In this document: piece by piece, positions 57,399 to 64,000 of the stretch
Layout of the letters: every line of letters starts with the position of its first letter
Position numbering within the stretch: the stretch's first letter is position 1
DNA from: an uncultured Thermoguttaceae bacterium
Lineage (GTDB): Bacteria > Planctomycetota > Planctomycetia > Pirellulales > Thermoguttaceae
NCBI GenBank assembly: GCA_938084835.1
Contig: CALKER010000006.1
Coordinates: 620,001-684,000 of the forward strand
Direction: 5' to 3'
DNA length: 64,000 bases
Made by a program: the position numbers and the translations under genes
Notes under the pieces: generated by a model
The model's input: only the letters and a program-made list of their open reading frames with translations
Database searches by the model: none
Told to the model about the DNA's origin: nothing

Positions 57399-57500
57399 GG
57401 TTCCGGAGGTTATTGCTCCCTCGGCTCCAATTCGAATTGTAGATTCAGGTGACCCTGATCGGTGAGTGCGCAGTGCCGGCTTGAAGGATTGGCTCCGCGC

Positions 57501-58469
57501 ATGGGGGCTTATCGGCTTGTTGTTGCTTACGACGGCAGCGGTTTTGCCGGGTGGCAGCACCAGCCGGAACAACGGACTGTGGAAGGGGTCCTTTCTGAAG
57601 TATTGGCGCGGATACTGAGGCAGCCGGTAGATTTGCACGTGGCCAGCCGCACTGACGCTGGTGTCCACGCGTTGGGACAGGTGGTGGCTTTTCACGTCGA
57701 TTCGACTTTACCCCCGGAAATCATCGCTCGGGCGGCCAATGCCTACTTGCCACCCGATATCGCTGTATGTTGGGCGGAAAGGGTAGGGGTGGGGTACAAT
57801 CTTCACCGAGATATCAAGGGCAAGCGGTATCGTTACTGGATTTCGGATGCTCCGTTTGGGAATCCATTCCTCCGGGCTTACCAATGGCACTGGCGCCGGG
57901 GGCGGCTGGATGTTGCCGCCATGGATCGGGCTGCCCAGCTCCTGGTGGGAACGCACGATTTCGCATCGTTCCAAAACTCGGGCTCCCCCCGGGTGTGTAC
58001 AGTACGCACGTTGTTTCAGGTACGAGTGGAACGGCTTGAGCTTGGCTGGCCGAATTTCACCAGGACGGAGGTACGATGGGGGGAAGGAGAGTGTCGGCGA
58101 CAACTCCTCCGCGACGGGCTATCACAGGCTACTTTTTTCGCCAGCCCGGTGGAGGAGTTCCTCCGGCAGGTATGGGGCGGCGGAGGGATTTTCGTTCAGG
58201 TGGAAGGCGATGGGTTTTTGTACAACATGGTTCGGACCATCGTTGGCTCTTTAGTGGAGGTGGGACGGGGCGCTCGCAAGCCGGAATGGATTAGGGAACT
58301 GCTAGAGGCCCGGGATCGTCGCTGTGCCGGACCAACAGCGCCGGCCTGTGGACTTTTTTTGGAAAAGGTGTATCTGCGTGAGTGCGAAGCGGACGACAGC
58401 GAGAATGTATCGGGGCGATTGCAACGTCATGCGGAGGGTGAGGGAGATGCCAATGCCGCGGGAGCGTAA
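57501..58469 (+). CDS. truA: tRNA pseudouridine(38-40) synthase TruA
   Basis: A 322-residue enzyme that makes pseudouridine at positions 38-40 of the tRNA anticodon arm. The catalytic aspartate is in S-R-T-D-A-G-V-H-A. Early V-A-Y-D-G-S-G-F-A-G-W-Q and late F-L-Y-N-M-V-R-T-I-V-G-S-L-V-E-V-G-R-G are typical. It is longer than the usual 245-270 residues because of an insertion of about 50 residues just before the F-L-Y-N-M-V-R helix. The ATG at 57501 gives the normal N-terminus; a GTG at 57462 would add 13 residues. It overlaps no neighbour and follows asd by about 100 bases. Confidence 0.93.
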   Translation: MGAYRLVVAYDGSGFAGWQHQPEQRTVEGVLSEVLARILRQPVDLHVASRTDAGVHALGQVVAFHVDSTLPPEIIARAANAYLPPDIAVCWAERVGVGYNLHRDIKGKRYRYWISDAPFGNPFLRAYQWHWRRGRLDVAAMDRAAQLLVGTHDFASFQNSGSPRVCTVRTLFQVRVERLELGWPNFTRTEVRWGEGECRRQLLRDGLSQATFFASPVEEFLRQVWGGGGIFVQVEGDGFLYNMVRTIVGSLVEVGRGARKPEWIRELLEARDRRCAGPTAPACGLFLEKVYLRECEADDSENVSGRLQRHAEGEGDANAAGA

Positions 58470-58550
58470 GCGTGTTCCTTGCTAAAAGTAAAGTGGTTTG
58501 AGGTTGGCAACACAAGGCCCACCTCTTCCGCGGTTTGCTTTCATTCGGCG

Positions 58551-59735
58551 ATGGCCATGCGTATTGCTCATGTCATAACGCGGCTTAGTCTCGGTGGTGC
58601 TCAAGAGAATACCCTTCTCACATGTGAAGATTTGATCCGTCTTTTCGGCGAAGAAGTCCTATTAATCACTGGCCCAGCGATTGGTCCTGAGGGAAGCCTC
58701 ATGGAGCGTGCGCGGCGGAAGGAGGTGCCGCTTAAAGTGATCCGCTGGATGCGACGGGAGATCCACCCATGGCGTGATATTCGAAGCTTTTGGGTGCTGC
58801 GACAGGTTCTTCGCATATATAACCCCGATGTTGTACACACCCATAGCGCCAAAGCTGGCATTTTGGGACGAGTCGCCGCGCGGCAACTGGGGGTACCAGT
58901 GGTCGTGCACACGGTTCATGGGGCACCCTTCCATCCTTATCAACATGCTTTGTCTCGATGGTTTTGTCGAAGTGCGGAGGCCTGGGCCGCTTCCTATTGT
59001 GACATGTTTGTCACGGTGGCCGACGCAATGAAACAACTTCTTGTGCGCGAGGGAATTGCCCCACCTCAAAAATGCGTTACGATCTACAGCGGCATGGAGG
59101 TGGAACCGTTTTTAAAGGCTGATCTCCACCGTGAGGAAGCTCGGCGTCGACTAGGTTTCCGAGCAGAGCACGTTGTGGTCGGAAAGATCGCCCGGCTCTT
59201 CCCTTTGAAAGGTCACGACGATCTGATCGAAGCAGCAAGCCGGGCTATTCCGGTGAACCCTGGTCTTCGCTTTATGGTAGTTGGCGGAGGGATCCTTGAG
59301 GACACGTTAAAAAGGAAGATCCAGAAATGCGGCCTAAGCGAGTATTTCACATTTACTGGATTGGTCCCCCCGGAAGAGCTGCCTTTCTTTTTAAGCGCAA
59401 TGGACATTGTTGTCCATGCAAGTCTGCGCGAGGGGTTAGCACGAGTCTTACCGCAAGCATTGCTCGCGGGAAAGGTGGTGGTCAGCTATGACGTCGATGG
59501 CGCGCGCGAGGTGGTCATCCCAGAGAAAACAGGTTTTCTGCTTCCGCCCCGAGATGTAGATGGATTGGTTCGGGCAATCCTTCGGCTGGCAGAAAGCCCT
59601 GAGCTCCGCGGAAGACTGGCTGCCGAAGGACGGAAGCTGTGCCAGGAGCTGTTTCCCCACGAGAAGATGACGCGGGATATTTACGAGCTTTATCAGCGGC
59701 TTCTGAGCGGTAAAGGTTTGTGGCGTGGACAATAA
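58551..59735 (+). CDS. Family 4 glycosyltransferase
   Basis: A 394-residue GT-B enzyme that would transfer a sugar from a nucleotide donor in cell-surface glycan synthesis. The N-terminal domain opens with I-T-R-L-S-L-G-G-A-Q-E-N-T and has V-V-H-T-H-S-A-K-A-G-I-L-G-R. The C-terminal domain has G-K-I-A-R-L-F-P-L-K-G-H and the E-x7-E-like H-A-S-L-R-E-G-L-A-R-V-L-P-Q-A-L. ATG at 58551 and 58557 both fit; an upstream in-frame start at 58479 would add 24 non-family residues. Close behind truA (about 80 bases). Confidence 0.92.
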   Translation: MAMRIAHVITRLSLGGAQENTLLTCEDLIRLFGEEVLLITGPAIGPEGSLMERARRKEVPLKVIRWMRREIHPWRDIRSFWVLRQVLRIYNPDVVHTHSAKAGILGRVAARQLGVPVVVHTVHGAPFHPYQHALSRWFCRSAEAWAASYCDMFVTVADAMKQLLVREGIAPPQKCVTIYSGMEVEPFLKADLHREEARRRLGFRAEHVVVGKIARLFPLKGHDDLIEAASRAIPVNPGLRFMVVGGGILEDTLKRKIQKCGLSEYFTFTGLVPPEELPFFLSAMDIVVHASLREGLARVLPQALLAGKVVVSYDVDGAREVVIPEKTGFLLPPRDVDGLVRAILRLAESPELRGRLAAEGRKLCQELFPHEKMTRDIYELYQRLLSGKGLWRGQ

Positions 59736-60079
59736 AGGGTAGGGTAGGGGAGGGGGAAAAGCTCGATCTTTGAGAGATCGCCGGCCGCTAATTTTCAAGC
59801 ATGCTTTTCTCGGTGGCTCCGCTCATGAGCTCAATCGGGGCACTGGCCTGGGGGGTGTCCGAGGGGCATTGGCCGTCGGTGGGCATCATTCTGGGTGTGG
59901 CCCTGAATACTTCTGAGGTTTCCGTTGCGGGGGACGAACTCAGGGAATTAAACTAGGGTGTAATCGCAAAGCTCGGAACTCGGCCTTGCGAAAAAATTCG
60001 GATTTGGCGAGGACCTGTTTGTGAAGATTGGGTAGTAGTCAACAAAATTTGGAACAACGAAAAAGAGGTAAAATTTCGG
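59736..60079. other. Intergenic stretch with a hairpin after the glycosyltransferase
   Basis: No gene. A 6-bp hairpin CGATCT/AGATCG (59764-59769/59775-59780) lies 30 bases past the glycosyltransferase stop and may mark transcript end, though no T-run follows directly. Confidence 0.45.
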
Positions 60080-60919
60080 GTGAGCCAGGCCCCCTCACGA
60101 GTGCTTGGACCGTATCGGCTTCTCAACCTCGTGTACACCGGAGCGACGACACAGCTCTGGCAGGCCATTCACGAGGGTGATCACCGGTACTATGCGGTGA
60201 AGCTCCTTCTCGAGCAGTTTCGTGGTAGCAGGGAGCATATCGGGTATTTGCGGCGCGAGTACGAGGTAGGGCGGCAATTGGATCATCCGCATATCATTCG
60301 CGTTTATCAATTGGAGTTGCGGGCTTCTTCGGCCTATTTGGCCCTGGAATGGTTTCCCGCCCCAAGTATGAGGTCCTGGATTCAGCGGGGTTTGGGCGAT
60401 TTGACCTCGCAGTTGGACAAAATCATTCTTCAGGCCACGGAGGCGCTTGCCTATCTTCATGACCAGGGATGGATCCATCGCGATGTGAAGCCAGATAATT
60501 TTCTCGTCGCACCCTCTGGTGAGGTCAAGCTTATTGATTTCGCTCTGGCTCGGCGTCGTCCAGGGCTTGTGGAACGGCTCTTGCCGTGGGGGCGGAAGAT
60601 TCAAGGGACTCAGAGCTACATGTCCCCGGAACAAATTCGAGGTCAGACGCTAGACACTGCTGCAGACGTGTACAGCCTTGGCTGCACATTTTTTCATCTC
60701 TTAGCCGGACAACCACCTTTCTCCGGAGCGACCACAGCCGAGCTTCTGCACAAACATTTGCGAGCGGTTCCACCGTCGGTGGAGCGGTTCAACTCGGCCG
60801 TCCATCCAAATTTTGCCAAATTACTTCGGCAGATGCTCGCCAAGGACCCTCGAGAACGGCCGGCCTCGGCTGCCGTAGTTTTAGAAGAATTACGTAGAAC
60901 TCCCATCCTCCGCGCGTGA
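60080..60919 (+). CDS. Serine/threonine protein kinase, short soluble form
   Basis: A 279-residue eukaryotic-like kinase consisting of little more than the catalytic domain. ATP-binding Lys41 (A-V-K), Glu60 candidate partner, catalytic loop H-R-D-V-K-P-D-N at 133-140, and A-P-E-type region as S-P-E-Q are present. The usual D-F-G metal motif reads D-F-A (153-155). The Asp is retained, so activity is plausible, but loss of the Gly is uncommon. No transmembrane segment or sensor domain is present, unlike the larger planctomycete kinases. GTG start at 60080 with AGAGG upstream. Confidence 0.9.
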   Translation: MSQAPSRVLGPYRLLNLVYTGATTQLWQAIHEGDHRYYAVKLLLEQFRGSREHIGYLRREYEVGRQLDHPHIIRVYQLELRASSAYLALEWFPAPSMRSWIQRGLGDLTSQLDKIILQATEALAYLHDQGWIHRDVKPDNFLVAPSGEVKLIDFALARRRPGLVERLLPWGRKIQGTQSYMSPEQIRGQTLDTAADVYSLGCTFFHLLAGQPPFSGATTAELLHKHLRAVPPSVERFNSAVHPNFAKLLRQMLAKDPRERPASAAVVLEELRRTPILRA

Positions 60920-61627
60920 TTCCCTTGCCGCGCGGGTCCTCGGCAACCCGGGTGCGGTTTCAGGGCTGAAATGGGTAGCCCCCAAGGAAAATTGGACAAT
61001 CCGTCTCTCCACCGGACTAGGGCAACTTAAGTGCCCGCTCTGCCTGTGGTTCGTAGAGAATGCCGAGGGGCGAAATCGGATTTTGGTGAGATGGTGATCT
61101 TCGCGAAATATTGAATAAGTTGATAAAAATATGCTCCTTTGTGAGGTGAGGTTTTAAGGGGGAGCGGTAACCCGTAATGGTTGGGTAGAGACTCAAACTC
61201 AAAAAGTTTGCAGTCTCACGGCGTAGTTGACCGACCAGACCGGTTTTTTTCACAATGCGGATTTTCTTATTTGAACCAGGTGTTCGCCCGATAAAGTTCA
61301 AGCTAAGCCAAACGGAGTATGAGAATTGCCTAAAATTGGCTTTTGGGCTAAAAAGTGAGGCCTGGCGCGGTAGGTTTTAGACTCCGGTTCTTGGAGACAA
61401 ATGGCTTTTCCCTGGAAAGAAATGGGTAGCTGGCGATCCGTTAATCCCCGGCCGAACTGGTAAGCGCTAGCCCCAAATCGGTGGGGGATTGCTGAGCGTG
61501 GACGGTGCCCAGGACGATCAGGCGAGCGGATTTTGTTGTGAGCGCTTTTTGACTCGTTTTTGGGCTGCAAGAAAAATTCTAAGGTTCGCAGTTTAGCGAA
61601 AAGAGAAAAGCTTGAGGATTGGCAAGT
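60920..61627. other. Intergenic stretch before accA
   Basis: No gene recognised in 0.71 kb. An imperfect GC hairpin lies near 60928-60958, and a short ACCG/CGGT stem near 61239-61253 is followed by a run of seven T, weakly terminator-like on the plus strand. The right end carries the GAGG site of accA. Confidence 0.4.
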
Positions 61628-62683
61628 ATGGCAGTTGGCGAACGGCGGCTGTCGTTCGAGCGTCCCATCGAAGAAATGCAGGCTCGCATCGCTAAGCTTG
61701 AGCGTCTTGCGCAAGACGATCCTGAGGTGCGACAGGAGCTTCAGCACCTACGCCGGGAGCTTGTGGACACAATCAAGCGAATCTATTCGGCGCTTACCCC
61801 GTGGGAAGTGGTCGAGGTAGCCCGTCATCCCGATCGCCCCATGACCAGTGATTACCTCGAACTAACTTTTGACGAATTTGTGGAACTGCACGGGGATAAG
61901 CTTTTCGGGGATGATCGGGCGATCCGCACAGGTTGGGCTAAACTGGACAGTTTCAAGGTCATGGTGGTGGGCCATCAGAAAGGCAAGACCACCCAGGAAC
62001 GGATCCAATGCAACTATGGGTGTGCTCATCCTGAGGGCTATCGCAAGGCCATCGCCAAGATGCGGTTGGCGGCAAAGTTTCACTTACCCGTGATTTGCTT
62101 GATCGATACTCCCGGAGCTTATCCTGGCGTGGGAGCGGAGGAGCGCGGTCAACATCAGGCTATCGCCGAAGCCATGTTTGTGATGTCTCGTCTTCCTACA
62201 CCAATTATCTGTGTGGTGATTGGAGAAGGTGGCTCTGGAGGTGCCTTAGGGATCGGAGTGGGAGACCGAGTTGCGATGCTTGAATACGCCTATTACTCGG
62301 TCATCAGTCCCGAGGGGTGTGCGGGAATTTTGTGGAAGAGTGAGGATTTCAAACAGCAGGCAGCTCACGCCCTTCGATTAACCTCCAAGGATCTGTTGCG
62401 ACTGGGTGTCGTCGACGAGGTCCTGCCGGAGCCCCTTGGAGGTGCGCATCGCGACCCGCATCAAATGGCGACCACTTTGAAACTCTATCTTCGGGCGCAA
62501 TTGCGGGAATTAACCGCAATTCCCATCCCCGAGCTTTTGGAACGCCGCTATCAAAGATTCCGCCGAATAGGGACCTTTTTCGAAAAAGGGGTACTCATCG
62601 GTCCCTGCCTGGAACCGCACCCAGTCCTCGATGAGCCTTCCGCTGCTTTGATTCCGTTTGGGGACAACCCGGCAAGTACCTAA
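61628..62683 (+). CDS. accA: Acetyl-CoA carboxylase carboxyltransferase subunit alpha
   Basis: A 351-residue partner of AccD in malonyl-CoA formation. After a coiled-coil start the family segments are T-S-D-Y-L-E, F-D-E-F-V-E-L-H-G-D-K-L-F-G-D-D, G-H-Q-K-G-K-T-T-Q-E-R, N-Y-G-C-A-H-P-E-G-Y-R-K-A, D-T-P-G-A-Y-P-G-V-G-A-E-E-R-G-Q and E-G-G-S-G-G-A-L. The C-terminus is longer than in E. coli AccA (319). The ATG at 61628, with GAGG ten bases before it, is preferred to a TTG at 61619. Confidence 0.97.
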   Translation: MAVGERRLSFERPIEEMQARIAKLERLAQDDPEVRQELQHLRRELVDTIKRIYSALTPWEVVEVARHPDRPMTSDYLELTFDEFVELHGDKLFGDDRAIRTGWAKLDSFKVMVVGHQKGKTTQERIQCNYGCAHPEGYRKAIAKMRLAAKFHLPVICLIDTPGAYPGVGAEERGQHQAIAEAMFVMSRLPTPIICVVIGEGGSGGALGIGVGDRVAMLEYAYYSVISPEGCAGILWKSEDFKQQAAHALRLTSKDLLRLGVVDEVLPEPLGGAHRDPHQMATTLKLYLRAQLRELTAIPIPELLERRYQRFRRIGTFFEKGVLIGPCLEPHPVLDEPSAALIPFGDNPAST

Positions 62684-63140
62684 ACACTCCCGGAGTGAGC
62701 CAATATCCCAGTAGGTAAGAGTGGCCCGTGCGAATCAAAATCGAGGCTTTGGCGGCAATGCCTCTCTTCATATTGGACGGGTAGGGAATTTGGATCGGGT
62801 AGTTGGATCCGGAGGATCGCAAATTAGCCCTGCGTCGAACGTCCGATAATGTTTCTTATGTTCGGTCAGATGCCAGGTTTTTCGCGGCATTTTGGACTTT
62901 TTCCTCAATACGGCGGACGAGACTTTTTCGTACCTGTGAGGCTCGTAGCTGTGAGGACTGATTCGGGAGTTTGCCTTGCTTCTCCCCCTGCCCCATGGTG
63001 CATGGCCTCACTTGGACGTGTTCGAGAAGGATCGGGGAAGCCCGGGAGCTCCTCGTGCGGGATGCGGCAGTAGGGCTGGCCAGCCGGATGCGAACTCGGA
63101 AAGCTGTACGGGTTCCCGTGCGGGCAAAAAGCAAGTACGA
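62684..63140. other. Intergenic stretch between convergent genes
   Basis: No gene recognised; a small ACTCCCGGAGT-type palindrome lies just after the accA stop. Confidence 0.4.
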
Positions 63141-63740
63141 TCAACTGGGAAAAATCCCCACAGCCCCCTTCTCCTCCGAGTTAAAGCCCGGTTCCTGATG
63201 GGCATCTTCCGCTTTTGATGATTCAAGGTGGCGCTCGAATTCGTCCAGATACTCTTTCAAGGTCGCATGGATTTCGGAGGGTAATAAGGGCCTTGCCGAC
63301 ACAATGGTCCAGGTAAGAAGCCGACCTGCCTTGGAAGAAAGTACCCACTGGCGTGTGGTCTGTGAGAGTGTCACACCAAAAAAACTAATCACAAGGCAGA
63401 GGGCCCACGCCTTCAAGAGACCAAAAATTGCCCCAAGCTGTCGGTCGAAATCCCTGAGCTTAAGTCGATCAATAAATACGCTGAGCCACTGAAAGATCAG
63501 CCACACCACAAACGATGTGGCAACGAACAAAACGAACATGGCGATAAACAGGTTCCACGGAACGGCCGTCCCAAAGAGCGGAGCAACGACTTTGCCGAAT
63601 TTCATGGCAACCAAGGTACTAGCCACAAGAGCGGTCAGCCACGCCAGCTGCCAAATAAGACCTCTGATGGCTCCGAAGAGGAGCCCACCGGAAAGAAACA
63701 CAATGACCACAATATCGAAGACGGCCACTTGTTGATCCAT
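63141..63740 (-). CDS. CvpA-family membrane protein
   Basis: A 199-residue inner-membrane protein with four hydrophobic segments (about 9-27, 31-48, 62-86, 107-124). The family features are the D-I-x-V-I-x-x-x-x-x-G-x-x-x-G-x-x-x-G start and the G-A-I-F-G-L-L-K-A-W-A pattern in the third loop. CvpA is needed for colicin V production in E. coli and for bile-salt and envelope resistance; its exact role is unknown. Its hydrophilic tail of about 35 residues is acidic. It lies 108 bases downstream of dtd on the same strand. Confidence 0.9.
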   Translation of the reverse strand: MDQQVAVFDIVVIVFLSGGLLFGAIRGLIWQLAWLTALVASTLVAMKFGKVVAPLFGTAVPWNLFIAMFVLFVATSFVVWLIFQWLSVFIDRLKLRDFDRQLGAIFGLLKAWALCLVISFFGVTLSQTTRQWVLSSKAGRLLTWTIVSARPLLPSEIHATLKEYLDEFERHLESSKAEDAHQEPGFNSEEKGAVGIFPS

Positions 63741-63848
63741 TACGGAACTTGTCCTCGAATGTGGAAGTTCGACCGCGGGAACCTTCGCCGGGGTTTGCTT
63801 GGGAGGTTTGGCAATCCGCGGGGTCCTATCCAGCCTCGACGCACCTCT

Positions 63849-64000
63849 TTATAGTTCCCTGCTATCCAGCCAAATTGTCACTGGACCGTCATTTACAAGC
63901 TCCACAAGCATATGTTCACGGAATCGCCCTGTGGCCACGGGGACGCCTCTGTTTCTCAGGAAGTCGACGAAAAAGCTGTAAAGCTCCGCAGCTAACTCTG
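63849..64000 (-). CDS. dtd: D-aminoacyl-tRNA deacylase, C-terminal part (runs off the window)
   Basis: The last 50 codons of a gene on the minus strand, ending in TAA at 63849-63851. The translation includes [22 protein letters not shown] and the highly diagnostic [13 protein letters not shown] just before the stop. The N-P-type motif of Dtd (here N-D-G-P-V-T) binds the D-amino acid of mischarged tRNA. The 5' end lies outside the window. Confidence 0.92.
   Translation of the reverse strand, partial: ELAAELYSFFVDFLRNRGVPVATGRFREHMLVELVNDGPVTIWLDSREL

Overview
The window looks like chromosomal DNA from a planctomycete, probably of the Pirellulales type and possibly thermophilic. The placement is inferred from the gene set: a sulfatase joined to a sialidase-like domain, a Tat-exported Gfo/Idh/MocA oxidoreductase, a ThuA-domain protein, a TIGR03000-like exported protein, DUF11-type lipoproteins, a eukaryote-like protein kinase and an archaeal/eukaryal-type prolyl-tRNA synthetase. 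Genes lie on both strands, mostly singly or in groups of two or three. An unusually large share of the DNA is intergenic, with many gaps of 0.3-1.4 kb. No tRNA, rRNA, CRISPR array, insertion sequence or phage gene was recognised.

Layout. 1-5 kb: a densely folded intergenic tract (candidate structured RNA, 469-720), a FliL-like membrane protein and a chemoreceptor. 5-10 kb: Gfo/Idh/MocA oxidoreductase and a secreted parallel beta-helix protein. 9.8-13.1 kb: the classical ffs (SRP RNA)-dnaX-ybaB order on the minus strand, with the SRP RNA identified here from its fold and core sequence. 13.7-14.8 kb: a cation/proton antiporter gene broken by two frameshifts, one a 7-bp tandem duplication. 15.7-22 kb: proS, folC, an LpxL-type acyltransferase and accD. 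22-28.5 kb: the sialidase-sulfatase fusion (its C-terminus continues in another frame), a sugar-nucleotide SDR and a ThuA protein. 28.7-33 kb: greA, an FtsQ/POTRA-like membrane protein, hisI and a polyprenyl-phosphate glycosyltransferase. 33.6-41.7 kb: iron-type alcohol dehydrogenase, a clan GH-D alpha-galactosidase-like enzyme and a complete ribose-type ABC importer (ATPase, permease, binding lipoprotein). 42-46.9 kb: an RluA-family pseudouridine synthase, Maf, a TPR protein and a membrane-anchored methyltransferase. 47.7-51.5 kb: three exported proteins, two of them paralogues of an unnamed family. 52-64 kb: pdxA, a nucleoside-phosphorylase-fold protein, a TIGR03000-like protein, asd, truA, a GT4 glycosyltransferase, a protein kinase, accA, a CvpA-family protein and the 3' end of dtd.

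Functional themes. Housekeeping genes (DNA replication, SRP, fatty-acid, folate, B6, histidine and aspartate-family synthesis, tRNA modification and proofreading) are mixed with a glycan-use set (sulfatase/sialidase, beta-helix protein, alpha-galactosidase-like enzyme, sugar importer, Gfo/Idh/MocA) suited to degrading complex sulfated polysaccharides. accA and accD are both present but about 40 kb apart. The least explained parts of the window are the structured intergenic DNA and the exported paralogue pair.
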